Shown: positions 24,723 through 33,004, counted from the stretch's first letter. The stretch: 64,000 nucleotides of DNA from Thalassovita sp. (GCF_963691685.1 NZ_OY829290.1:3286001-3350000), one strand, 5' to 3'. Numbers and translations are program-made. Notes: a model not told the origin generated them from the sequence alone.

Positions 24723-25369
24723 CAGGCGGCGGTGTCTTGGGACACATCAACCTTGGCCTTGGTGCCCTGTGCCGCGTGCACGGCCTGAACCGCAGGATCG
24801 GCTGCCAGTTGACGGATCACACGATCCACATTCGGATAGGCCGAGGTTGGTTTGTCAAAGCCATAGGCCCAGCCCGCCATCGGGTAGAGGAAAGCATCCA
24901 CAACCGATTTCTGATCACCCAGCATCCAGTCTTTGCCTTCCAGGTGCTGGTCAATCACGGTCAGGGCAACATCAACCCGCTCTTGCGCGGCCTGACGCAC
25001 CGCATCGTGCTGTGCTGCGTCGGCGTGGTAACGGCCAGGCATGAAGTAAGGCCAGAAGAACGGGTGCAGCGTGGCCGAAAGATAGGCAAGCCACTGGTAC
25101 ATCTCATCGCGGCCTGCCTCGCCCGTGGCCGGGCCAACGCCTGCATCCGGGTTCTGATCCACCAGACGCAGCAGGATCGCCAGACCTTCGGCCAAGGGAC
25201 CGTCCTGATCCACAAACGTCGGCACAACACCCTGCGGGTTCAGTTTCAGGTATTCGGGGCTTTTCATGCCGGCAAAATCGAGGTGCTCAACCTCATAGGG
25301 TTTGCCGATCCATTCCAGAACGATGTGCATGGCGGTGGCGCAGGTGCCGGGGGCGGAGTAGAGTTTCAT
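24722..25369 (-). CDS. Glutathione S-transferase
   Basis: A 215-residue GST with a thioredoxin-like N-terminal domain (MKLYSAPGTCATAMHIVLEW, cis-Pro in NPQGVVPTFV) and an all-helical C-terminal domain. The active-site region SAPGTCA resembles the beta-class bacterial enzymes, where Cys binds glutathione. It conjugates or reduces electrophiles with glutathione. Its stop shares one base with the hemerythrin start. The leader AAGGAAACGCGA just before its ATG is repeated before the hydrolase gene. Confidence 0.88.
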   Translation of the reverse strand: MKLYSAPGTCATAMHIVLEWIGKPYEVEHLDFAGMKSPEYLKLNPQGVVPTFVDQDGPLAEGLAILLRLVDQNPDAGVGPATGEAGRDEMYQWLAYLSATLHPFFWPYFMPGRYHADAAQHDAVRQAAQERVDVALTVIDQHLEGKDWMLGDQKSVVDAFLYPMAGWAYGFDKPTSAYPNVDRVIRQLAADPAVQAVHAAQGTKAKVDVSQDTAA

Positions 25370-25423
25370 TGTCGCGTTTCCTTATGTGATATCTGTGATT
25401 TGGGGGGCTTTAATGGGGAGGCT

Positions 25424-25443
25424 GTCAGGGCCGCAGCCCTGAC
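25424..25443 (-). terminator. Perfect intercistronic hairpin
   Basis: GTCAGGGC (25424-25431), loop CGCA, GCCCTGAC (25436-25443): an 8-bp perfect stem with a 4-nt loop between the hydrolase stop and the GST gene. No T-tract follows on the minus strand, so mRNA processing or partial attenuation is more likely than full termination. Confidence 0.55.
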
Positions 25444-25453
25444 GGATCTGGCG

Positions 25454-26210
25454 TTACCAGGTGGTGTTGGGATCCACCTTGAAGAGGTATTCCATGAAGA
25501 TCGCAGTCACCTCGGGCAGGACATCGGTGCGGGCGTGATCCCGCTGCAGTTCCGCAGGCACAACGTTCCAGGTGATCGGCTCCACCCCGGCGGCAATCAT
25601 CCGGCGCATGCCGTTTTCATACGAGGTTTGGGTGAAGCTGCCGACGGTGTCTTCGGGGACATAGACGTCATAGCCCGCCTTTTCGGCCTCGATCGCCGGA
25701 TAGGCGAGGCAGACATCGGTCCAGAGCCCCCCCCATGATCAGCTTCTGACGGCCTGCCGCCTCAACCGCAGCCACAAACTCGGGCTCTTCCCAGGCGTTG
25801 ACGTTGGTGCGGTCGATGAAGACCGCATCGGGGGCCAGTGCGCGCAGCTCTTCGATCATCGGATCATAGCCGTTCAGACCGACAGCAACGTGGCTGAAGA
25901 TGATCGGGATATCGTAGAGCACGGCGGTTTTGATCAGGCCGGTGGTGTTGTTGATCAGCTCTTCATGGTCGATGTTGCGCACGCCTGCCAGAATGGGCGG
26001 CTGGTAGTCGATCAGGATCAGCGCCGCGTTTTCCGGCGACAGGAAGGGATCCTCATCCGCAGCGCGCGGCGTGGTGCCCTGATAACCCTCAGGGTAGGTG
26101 ACCACACCGTTAACCGATTTAAACAGTGGCGTTTCGGCCAGTGCAGGCAGGGCGGTGGTGGCCAAGGTCAGGCTCAGCGCGGTGGCGAGGGGTTTGAAGA
26201 AAGAGGTCAT
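25454..26210 (-). pseudogene. Exported isochorismatase-fold hydrolase, frameshifted in G8
   Basis: The gene starts at 26210 with a signal peptide (MTSFFKPLATALSLTLATTA) and an isochorismatase-like domain (ALILIDYQPPILAGV; the Asp of IDYQ is the first catalytic residue). At a run of eight G (plus-strand C at 25727-25734) the frame shifts and stops at 25668. Dropping one G lets the frame run on as LWTDVCLAYPAIEAEKAGYD (with the catalytic Cys) to a TAA at 25454, giving a normal-length cysteine hydrolase of about 251 residues. The 757-nt span is one base over a multiple of three. Possible causes are a sequence error or slippage in the G-run. Confidence 0.8.
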
Positions 26211-26259
26211 GTTCGCGTTTCCTTTGGAGGTCTTTGATTGCGTTGAGAGGGGTGAGGGA

Positions 26260-26691
26260 TCAGCCGTGCACCGCGTCGCGGATCAGGTTGGCCACCGAGG
26301 GGCCGGGGCCGACCAGTTCCAGAACATTGCGGTCAGGGTCCCGGATGAAGATGGTCTTGGTGCCGCGAAATGCGCGACGGCCGGTGATGGCGATGCCTTC
26401 GGCGGTGACGAAAGCCTCAGTCGCGTCAGCGTCTTTCACCTTCACAGCCAGATGGGTGATGCCGGGCAGTTTTTCGTCCTCATCCATCAGAACGTTGCGC
26501 CCGCCGCCGGCAGTGGCCGGGCCCAAGAGGTTAATGTTGATGCCCGAAGGATGCAGCATCACCAGCGGATGACCGTGGTCAAAACCGCCGTCTGCGATCA
26601 TCTCAAACCCCAGTTTTTCATAGAAGGCGACCGAGGCGGCCCGGTCACTGATGCGAATGCCGATGTGGTCGAAGTTGGCAATATCCAGCAT
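26260..26691 (-). CDS. VOC-family (glyoxalase/dioxygenase-fold) protein
   Basis: A 143-residue vicinal-oxygen-chelate protein (FDHIGIRISDRAASVAFYEK at the N-terminus, ITHLAVKVKDADATEAFV and FIRDPDRNVLELVG in the second half). His, His and Glu at the usual positions could bind a metal. Relatives include glyoxalase I and lactoylglutathione-lyase-like enzymes; with a GST next door, a glutathione adduct is a reasonable guess. The start at 26691 has an AAAGGAC site; the longer frame reaches into the LysR gene. It is the first gene of the operon divergent from LysR. Confidence 0.85.
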   Translation of the reverse strand: MLDIANFDHIGIRISDRAASVAFYEKLGFEMIADGGFDHGHPLVMLHPSGININLLGPATAGGGRNVLMDEDEKLPGITHLAVKVKDADATEAFVTAEGIAITGRRAFRGTKTIFIRDPDRNVLELVGPGPSVANLIRDAVHG

Positions 26692-26779
26692 GGTCTGTCC
26701 TTTCTGATCTCTTGCGATGTGGCGGTGCCCGTTTCCTGTCTTGCGGACCTGTCTGGGCTGCGCCTTGGCTTGATCTGAA

Positions 26780-26810
26780 GGTATCCCTGCGGTATCTGAA
26801 TGATAATACC
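26780..26810. promoter_or_regulatory. LysR-type binding region
   Basis: GGTAT occurs at 26780-26784 and 26791-26795 (11 bp apart, one helical turn). The second copy forms an inverted repeat with ATACC at 26806-26810 (10-bp spacer). The site lies in an AT-rich gap between the LysR gene and the VOC operon, and has the layout of a recognition-plus-activation site. Confidence 0.45.
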
Positions 26811-26835
26811 TCAGTAAGAACGGCATTATTTCCAT

Positions 26836-27738
26836 ATGGATCATAATCGCGACATCTTCGACGGCATGGTGCTGTTCTGCGCCGTAGTCGATCAGACCTC
26901 CTTCTCGGCGGCGGCCAAGCTGCTGGGCCACACCCCCAGCCATGTCAGCAAAGAAATCCAGCGGCTGGAAACCCGGCTGGGCACGCGGCTGCTCAACCGC
27001 ACCACCCGACGGATCAGCCTGACCGAGGCGGGGCAGATCTACTATGACAACGCCCGCCGTCTGGTCGAAGATGCTGGCGCGGTGCAGGACCGGCTGCACG
27101 CATTGGGGGACCGGCCCTTTGGGGAATTGCGGATGAGTGTGCCGGTGATCTTTGCCCAAAGCTGCCTGCATCACTGGCTGCCCGAGTTTCTGGAGCGCTA
27201 CCCGGAGGTCAGCCTGCAAATCGACATTTCGGAGCGCCGCGCCGATCTGGTGGGGGAGGCGATCGATCTGGCGGTACGGATCGGCACCCTGCCGGAATCC
27301 GATCTAATCGCGCGCGAGCTGTTTCGCACCCCCGGCGTGATGATCGCCTCCCCTGCCTATCTGGCCCACCATGGCACGCCGCAGGTGCCGGAGGATTTGG
27401 CCGGCCACAGCCTGATCGATTTCTCCTTCCACCAGACCACACAGCATTGGGATTTCTACCTGCCAGACGGCGGCACCACCCGCGTGCCTGTCAGCCCAAG
27501 AGTGCGCTGTAACGCTGCGGAAACGGAAAAAATGCTGGCCCTGCTGGGCGTCGGCATCACCCGCCTGCCCGAACTGGCCTGCCGTGAGGAATTGGCGCAG
27601 GGCCGCTTGGTCAGCCTGCTTCAGGACTATCAGCGCCCGCCCTCCGGCGTGCATGTGCTCTACCCCTCCAAGGAAAACATGCCCTCCAAAACCCGCGCAA
27701 TGATCGACTTTCTGGTGGAAAAAAGCCGCCAGCGTTAA
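26836..27738 (+). CDS. LysR-family transcriptional regulator
   Basis: A 300-residue LysR regulator: an N-terminal winged helix (DQTSFSAAAKLLGHTPSHVS, then KEIQRLETRLGTRLLNRTTR) and a periplasmic-binding-protein-like effector domain. It belongs to the common subgroup that controls a divergent small operon, here VOC, hydrolase, GST, hemerythrin and MATE. The effector is unknown; a toxic electrophile would fit the operon. Confidence 0.9.
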   Translation: MDHNRDIFDGMVLFCAVVDQTSFSAAAKLLGHTPSHVSKEIQRLETRLGTRLLNRTTRRISLTEAGQIYYDNARRLVEDAGAVQDRLHALGDRPFGELRMSVPVIFAQSCLHHWLPEFLERYPEVSLQIDISERRADLVGEAIDLAVRIGTLPESDLIARELFRTPGVMIASPAYLAHHGTPQVPEDLAGHSLIDFSFHQTTQHWDFYLPDGGTTRVPVSPRVRCNAAETEKMLALLGVGITRLPELACREELAQGRLVSLLQDYQRPPSGVHVLYPSKENMPSKTRAMIDFLVEKSRQR

Positions 27739-27784
27739 TTCCATCAGCCCCGATGATGCTTTGATCAAATCGCACAGTGTTTGG

Positions 27785-27799
27785 TGGATATTTTATCCA
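27785..27799. promoter_or_regulatory. Inverted repeat upstream of tri-domain gene
   Basis: TGGATA-TTT-TATCCA, a perfect 6-bp inverted repeat in the 164-bp gap before the 999-residue protein gene. A perfect TTTGATCAAA palindrome lies just upstream (about 27761-27770). Both are candidate regulator sites; no protein is assigned. Confidence 0.35.
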
Positions 27800-27817
27800 T
27801 TCCGCCTTGGGGTCGCT

Positions 27818-27855
27818 GGCAAAACCGTCTACCAAGTGGGCAACGAGGTTTTGCC
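27818..27855 (+). promoter_or_regulatory. Leader hairpin upstream of tri-domain gene
   Basis: GGCAAAACC (27818-27826) and GGTTTTGCC (27847-27855) form a perfect 9-bp inverted repeat with a 20-nt spacer, 47 bp before the ATG. It could be a hairpin in the mRNA leader or a two-half-site operator. It matches no riboswitch I recognise. Confidence 0.4.
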
Positions 27856-27902
27856 CAAATCCGCCGCACACTCCGGCATTGGGCGGATGTCAGGAGGATG
27901 GC

Positions 27903-30902
27903 ATGACACATTGGCAAGCGGCCCTGAAAGCGGCCTGGGGTATTGAGGCTGAGCTGACCGGGCTCGACGGTGAATATGACCTGAACATTCTGGCTGAGGC
28001 CGGCGCGCGGGGCGATTTTGTGCTGAAGGTCATGCGCCCCGGCTGTGCCGCCGATCTGATTGAGATGCAGGTCGCCGCCATGGCCCATATTGCCGAAAAA
28101 TCCGACGCCCTGCCCTACCCCAAGGTGATCGCCACCAAAGACGGCGCCACCATTGCCACGCTGCAGGATGAACAGGGCCAGGATCGCCTGTGCTGGCTGC
28201 TGGAGAAGCTGCCGGGCCAGTGCTACGCCAAACACAGCCCCAAGACGCCCGAACTGATCGAGGAGTTGGGCCAGATCCTGGGCGCCACCGATCTGGCGAT
28301 GGCGGATTTCCAGCACCCGGCGCTGACGCGCGATTTCAAATGGGACCTGATGCAGGGCCAATGGATCGGCGGGCACACGCAGGTCACCAGCGATCTGACA
28401 CGTCAGGGCATTTTGCATGGCATCCTGTCTGATGTGGCGCTGATCTGGCCACGCCTGATGACCCTGCCGAAACAGGCGATCCACAACGACGTCAATGATT
28501 ACAATGTGTTGGTCACCGGCGGCGCCTATGAACCGCAGCAGGTGTCAGGCGTGATCGATTTTGGCGATATGTGCGCCGCACCGCGGATCTGCAACCTTGC
28601 CATTGCTGCAGCCTATATCGTGCTGGACCACCCCGCGCCTGAGGTGGCGCTGGCCCATCTGGTGGCGGGCTATCACATCCAAAACCCGCTGACCGCGGCC
28701 GAGGTCGACATGATCGAGCCACTGCTGCGGTTGCGGCTGGCGGTTTCGGTTGTGAACTCCACCATTGAGGCGGCAGACAACCCCGATGATCCCTATGTGA
28801 CCATCTCACAGGCCCCGGCCTGGCGCTATCTGGAGCGTGACAATGAACACCCCGGCCTGCTGAAGGCCCGCCTTCGCGCTGCTTGTGGCCTGCCGGTGAC
28901 CAATGCGGCCGAGCGCATCCATGCCTTCCTGGCCGCCGAACAGGGCAATTTTGCCCCCGTAATGGGCCGCGATCTGGCGGATGTGCCGATGGGGTCCCTC
29001 TCGGTTGAAAACTGCGCGGAGCCGCAGAACCCCTTTGACATGCCGATTGAGGAAGCCGCCCAGCTGGGCGCGGAGTATGGCGACCAGGACGGCTGGTGGA
29101 TCGGCTACTACAACGAACCACGCTTGATCTACGCCGAACCCGCCTTCCGCAAAGGGCCGTGGAAGGCCTCAAACCGGCGCACGGTGCATTTGGCGGTGGA
29201 TGTCTTTGCGCCCGCAGACACGGCCGTGGCCACACCGATGGCGGCCAAGGTGCATGTGGTGGAAAACCGCACCGGCCATTTGGATTATGGCGGGGTGGTG
29301 ATCCTCAGCCATGAGACGCCTAAGGGCGATACGTTCTATACGCTCTACGGCCATCTGGCCGCGGATGTGGTCGACACGCTGACCATCGGGCAAGACCTGG
29401 CCAAGGGGGAGGTGTTTGCCCGCCTTGGTGACCCCAGCCAGAACGGCGGTTGGGCGCCGCATATCCATTTCCAGCTGGCACTGACCACCGATGGCATGGG
29501 CCATGACTGGCCCGGTGTGGGCGATCCTGATGAGATGTACCTGTGGGAAGGGGTCTGCCCCAACCCCGCCGCGCTGCTCAATCTGCCCGCCGACAAGGTG
29601 CGCTATGAGCCGACCAACAAGGCCGAGGTTCTGGCCGGTCGCAAAGCGCATTTTGGCGGTAACCTCAGCCTGACCTACAAGGATCCGGTCATGCTGGTGC
29701 GCGGCTGGAAACACCACCTGTTTGACGAATGGGGTCGCCCCTATCTGGACGCCTATAACAACGTGCCACATGTGGGCCACGCCCATCCGCGCATTCAGGC
29801 CGTAGCAGCGGATCAGCTGAAGCGGATGAACTCCAACACCCGCTATCTGCACCCCGCCCAGACCGCTTTTGCTGAAAAAGTGCTGTCGAAACTGCCAGAC
29901 CCGTTTGAGGTCTGTTTCTTTGTGAACTCCGGCACGGAGGCGAATGAACTGGCCCTGCGTCTGGCCCGCGCCCACACCGGGGCGAAGGGCATGGTGACGC
30001 CCGATCACGGCTATCATGGCAACACCACCGGGGTGATCGATATCTCGGCCTATAAATTCAACGCCAAGGGCGGCGTCGGGCAGTCTGACTGGGTGGAACT
30101 GGTTGAGGTGGCCGATGACTATCGCGGCCGTTTTGGCCGGGATGATGCAGACCGCGCCCAGAAATACGCCGACTTGGTCGATCCCGCGATTGCAGCGCTG
30201 CAAGACAAGGGCCATGGCGTTGCGGGCTTCATCGCCGAAACCTTCCCATCGGTCGGTGGGCAGATCATTCCGCCCAAGGGCTATCTGCCTGCGGTTTATG
30301 AGAAAATCCGCGCGGCTGGCGGTGTCTGTATCGCAGATGAGGTGCAGACCGGGCTGGGCCGTTTGGGCGAATACTACTTCGGTTTTGAGCACCAGGGCGC
30401 CCTGCCTGACATCGTGGTCATGGGCAAACCAATCGGCAACGGCCACCCGCTGGGCGTGTTGGTCACCACCAAAGCCATCGCCGAAAGCTTCGCTAAGGGG
30501 CCTGAGTTCTTCTCAACCTTCGGCGGATCCAACCTGTCCTGCCGCATCGGCAAGGAGGTTTTGGACATCGTTGATGACGAAGGCCTGCAAGCCAACGCCA
30601 AGGCGATGGGTGACAAGCTGATGGTGGGGCTGAAGGCGTTGGAGGCCAAGTATGAGGTCGTGGGCGACGTGCGCGGCATGGGCCTGTTTGTCGGGGTGGA
30701 ACTGATCACCGACGCAGACAGCCGCCGTGAAGGGACCGAGATTGCCTCCTACGTCAAAAACCGCATGCGGGCGCATCGGATCCTGTTGGGCAGCGAAGGG
30801 CCGAAGGACAACATCCTGAAAATCCGCCCGCCGCTTTCTGTGGACGCAGAAGGGATCGAGATGATCCTAGACGCCTTGGACCAGATCCTGAGCGAAGTCT
30901 GA
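27903..30902 (+). CDS. Kinase-M23 peptidase-class III aminotransferase fusion
   Basis: A 999-residue protein with three domains. Residues ~1-335: an APH/hydroxylysine-kinase-like phosphotransferase (HNDVNDYN at 194-201, VIDFGDM about 20 residues later). Residues ~400-560: an M23 (LytM-type) domain with both zinc motifs, HLAVD (~428) and HIHF (~519). Residues ~580-999: a PLP-dependent class III fold with GTEANELALRLARAHTG, ADEVQTGLGRLG and Lys842 in VVMGKPIGNG. Eukaryotic relatives of the two ends are hydroxylysine kinase and the phospho-lyases for phosphoethanolamine or phosphohydroxylysine. I infer phosphorylation of an amino alcohol followed by PLP-dependent elimination. The M23 part is unexplained in a protein with no signal peptide. 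The ATG at 27903 follows an AGGAGG site. Confidence 0.88.
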   Translation: MTHWQAALKAAWGIEAELTGLDGEYDLNILAEAGARGDFVLKVMRPGCAADLIEMQVAAMAHIAEKSDALPYPKVIATKDGATIATLQDEQGQDRLCWLLEKLPGQCYAKHSPKTPELIEELGQILGATDLAMADFQHPALTRDFKWDLMQGQWIGGHTQVTSDLTRQGILHGILSDVALIWPRLMTLPKQAIHNDVNDYNVLVTGGAYEPQQVSGVIDFGDMCAAPRICNLAIAAAYIVLDHPAPEVALAHLVAGYHIQNPLTAAEVDMIEPLLRLRLAVSVVNSTIEAADNPDDPYVTISQAPAWRYLERDNEHPGLLKARLRAACGLPVTNAAERIHAFLAAEQGNFAPVMGRDLADVPMGSLSVENCAEPQNPFDMPIEEAAQLGAEYGDQDGWWIGYYNEPRLIYAEPAFRKGPWKASNRRTVHLAVDVFAPADTAVATPMAAKVHVVENRTGHLDYGGVVILSHETPKGDTFYTLYGHLAADVVDTLTIGQDLAKGEVFARLGDPSQNGGWAPHIHFQLALTTDGMGHDWPGVGDPDEMYLWEGVCPNPAALLNLPADKVRYEPTNKAEVLAGRKAHFGGNLSLTYKDPVMLVRGWKHHLFDEWGRPYLDAYNNVPHVGHAHPRIQAVAADQLKRMNSNTRYLHPAQTAFAEKVLSKLPDPFEVCFFVNSGTEANELALRLARAHTGAKGMVTPDHGYHGNTTGVIDISAYKFNAKGGVGQSDWVELVEVADDYRGRFGRDDADRAQKYADLVDPAIAALQDKGHGVAGFIAETFPSVGGQIIPPKGYLPAVYEKIRAAGGVCIADEVQTGLGRLGEYYFGFEHQGALPDIVVMGKPIGNGHPLGVLVTTKAIAESFAKGPEFFSTFGGSNLSCRIGKEVLDIVDDEGLQANAKAMGDKLMVGLKALEAKYEVVGDVRGMGLFVGVELITDADSRREGTEIASYVKNRMRAHRILLGSEGPKDNILKIRPPLSVDAEGIEMILDALDQILSEV

Positions 30903-31006
30903 TAGAAAGGCTGACCTTTGAAGTTAGCACGCGCCCGCCCCGTGGGGGCGGTTCGGGCGCGGCCAAATCAGAGATTTGACTGACCCAAGCCAGATCCCGA
31001 AAAAAG

Positions 31007-31032
31007 AAAGCCGCCCTTGCGGGGCGGCTTTT
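31007..31032. terminator. Bidirectional terminator
   Basis: AAAGCCGCCC (31007-31016), a short loop, and GGGCGGCTTTT (31022-31032). A and T runs flank the stem on either side, so it can end the converging tri-domain and Gfo/Idh/MocA transcripts. Confidence 0.85.
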
Positions 31033-31055
31033 GTTGTCTTAACGCGCGGGCAGCC

Positions 31056-32162
31056 TCACAGCAGCTCAGCCATCTCCACCACGCGGCCCTCTTTCATCGA
31101 GATTTGGGCAGCCATCCCCATCAGAACGGCCATTTTGCCGTCGTTGAAGCTGACCTCGGGCCCGTCACGTTCACCGCGCACCAGTTCCAGAAACTTCTGG
31201 TGCTGATAGAAGGTCGAGCCGTTGTGATCCCCCGCTTCCAACAGTTCCGGGTCCACCGGGATCTCCCGCACAACGGGGCCTTTGGGATCACGTGGGCTCT
31301 CAATCAGTTGCGGCACAGGCGGTGCGCCCAGGTGGTCCGGCCAGAACCGTCCGGGTCCGGGCACCAGCGCCTCAACCTTGCCTTCAGGGCCAACCGCGCT
31401 GACCTCTTCCTGATAGCGCGAGCCTTCGGCGAACATGCACAGTTCCAGCATGGCGCGGGCGCCACCGGCGAAGTCCACGATGACATAGCCATTGTCGAGG
31501 ATATCCGGGCGCTCACCTTCATACTCTTCAATTAAGTGGTTGGCGTCCTGACCGCCTGACGCCATCACGCGGACCGGCTCCGCCCCCAGAACCAGACGCA
31601 TCAAGTCAAAGAAGTGGCAGCATTTTTCCACGAAGGTGCCGCCGGTGTAGCGGTTGAATCGATTCCAATCGCCGACTTTTTCCAGAAACGGGAATCGGTG
31701 TTCACGGATGGTCAGCATTTTGATGCCCCCGGTTGCGCCTTTTGCCGCCTCCAGCAAGGCCGCGATGGGCGGCATATAGCGGTATTCCATCGCCACCCAG
31801 ACCGGCGCGGGATAGGTCGCAATAAACTGGTCCAACCGGGCCACATCAGCGGGATCGGTGAACAGCGGTTTTTCCACCAGCACAGGCACCGGACGCTCCG
31901 CCGCCATCTGTTCCAGCTGTTCAACATGGCGGTAGTTCGGGCTGGCGATCAGCACGCAGTCCAGATCCGGCTCTGACAGCAGGTCGGCCACATCCGCCGC
32001 CATCCGCGCCTTTGGTGCGATGGCCTGCGATTTCGCGGCCATCTCGGCATCGGGTTCAAAGATCACAGCGACCTCTGCCCCCTCCAAAAGCGCGATATTG
32101 CGCAGATGTTCCTGCCCCATCATGCCGCAGCCGATGATGCCATAGTTAACCTGTTTCTTCAT
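31056..32162 (-). CDS. Gfo/Idh/MocA protein, candidate NAD-dependent sulfoquinovosidase
   Basis: A 368-residue Gfo/Idh/MocA-fold protein with the NAD-binding motif GIIGCGMMGQEHL (~8-20), the VLVEKPL motif (~94-100) and the C-terminal substrate domain (KCCHFFDLMRLVLG). It begins 9 bp after the GntR stop and diverges from a sulfoquinovose-monooxygenase-like operon. NAD-dependent sulfoquinovosidases of this fold are known from sulfosugar clusters, including those of Roseobacter bacteria, that lack a GH31 enzyme. No GH31 gene is present here, so release of sulfoquinovose from its glycosides is the likely role. A simple sugar dehydrogenase remains possible; the catalytic residues could not be matched by eye. 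Confidence 0.7.
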   Translation of the reverse strand: MKKQVNYGIIGCGMMGQEHLRNIALLEGAEVAVIFEPDAEMAAKSQAIAPKARMAADVADLLSEPDLDCVLIASPNYRHVEQLEQMAAERPVPVLVEKPLFTDPADVARLDQFIATYPAPVWVAMEYRYMPPIAALLEAAKGATGGIKMLTIREHRFPFLEKVGDWNRFNRYTGGTFVEKCCHFFDLMRLVLGAEPVRVMASGGQDANHLIEEYEGERPDILDNGYVIVDFAGGARAMLELCMFAEGSRYQEEVSAVGPEGKVEALVPGPGRFWPDHLGAPPVPQLIESPRDPKGPVVREIPVDPELLEAGDHNGSTFYQHQKFLELVRGERDGPEVSFNDGKMAVLMGMAAQISMKEGRVVEMAELL

Positions 32163-32171
32163 TTGTCTTCC

Positions 32172-32882
32172 TCACTTCAGACGCTGCACGTAATGCGCAA
32201 CATCCGTGTCAAACCATGTTCGCGAAAATTCGACCGGCGCGGGCGCCTGCGCCCAGCTCAGCCGTTCGATGTAGCCCACCGACGCCCCGGCCGGTTTGCC
32301 AAACCCTGCGGGCGCCCAATCCGGCGTGGTGCCAATGCTGACGTAATCCTCGGCCCGGGTGACCCAGAACCCCAGCTTCATCTTGTAGTAGCGATAAAGC
32401 GAATCTGAGACATGGGCGGGCTCCACCGCCCCGGCATCCCGGTCCAGCCAGATCTCCTCCACCGCGATGGGGCGCTTGTCCAAGAATCGCAGGCGCCTGA
32501 TCCGCGTGCCGCGTTTTGATGTCCCGAATGCGCGGAAATTTTCGCTTTTGTCGCATTCCTCGATCGACAGAATGTCCGCCGTGGGCAGGCCACCGCCGCT
32601 GACAAGTTCCAGCCGGAACATAGAATAGACGCTGTCGACATCACCGCCCGCCCGGACATAATTGCCCGAGCCCTGGATCCGTTCCAACAGGCCTTGTTTC
32701 TCTAGCTCTGCAAGCGCTTTCCGTAGGGTCCGTACGGTGGTCCCATGTTGCTTGGCCAATTCACGTTCCGGCGGCAGGCGTGAGCCATCCACCAGGCGGC
32801 CCGCAGCGATCTCGCGGATCAGCACTTCAGAGATTTGCAGATAGATCGGCAGCGCAGAGGGCCGATCGCCTTTCTCATACAT
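32172..32882 (-). CDS. GntR-family regulator (HutC type)
   Basis: A 236-residue regulator with an N-terminal winged helix (GSRLPPERELAKQHGTTVRT, then LRKALAELEKQGLLERIQGSG) and a UTRA ligand-binding domain of the HutC type. The start at 32882 (MYEKGDRPSALPIYLQI) has a GGAGGAAGG region upstream; the longer frame runs across the intergenic region. It is divergent from the monooxygenase operon and probably senses the sulfosugar or a breakdown product. Confidence 0.87.
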   Translation of the reverse strand: MYEKGDRPSALPIYLQISEVLIREIAAGRLVDGSRLPPERELAKQHGTTVRTLRKALAELEKQGLLERIQGSGNYVRAGGDVDSVYSMFRLELVSGGGLPTADILSIEECDKSENFRAFGTSKRGTRIRRLRFLDKRPIAVEEIWLDRDAGAVEPAHVSDSLYRYYKMKLGFWVTRAEDYVSIGTTPDWAPAGFGKPAGASVGYIERLSWAQAPAPVEFSRTWFDTDVAHYVQRLK

Positions 32883-32924
32883 CCTGTGACCTTCCTCCCT
32901 CGTCTCAGGAAAATTGATGCACCA

Positions 32925-32938
32925 TTGATCTACATCAA
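32925..32938. promoter_or_regulatory. Perfect FNR/FnrL-type box
   Basis: TTGATCTACATCAA matches the consensus TTGAT-N4-ATCAA at every specified base. It lies in the 122-bp gap between the GntR gene and the monooxygenase operon. Further TTGAT copies stand just upstream (32914 onward), so a GntR site in the same place is also possible. Confidence 0.55.
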
Positions 32939-33004
32939 AGCGATTGCTATGCAAGGGTAAATCGAACGAAAACGAATAACCGCGAAATCTCGGGAGGAAT
33001 TCGC

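Noticed and set aside
25727..25734. Phase variation as the main reading of the G8 run
   Set aside because: Two other one-base shifts at C/G runs in the same window make an assembly or base-calling cause at least as likely. It is kept only as a testable option in the findings.
29169..30446. A 425-codon minus-strand frame inside the tri-domain gene
   Set aside because: Antisense to motif-rich M23 and PLP domains; no domain or start signal of its own.
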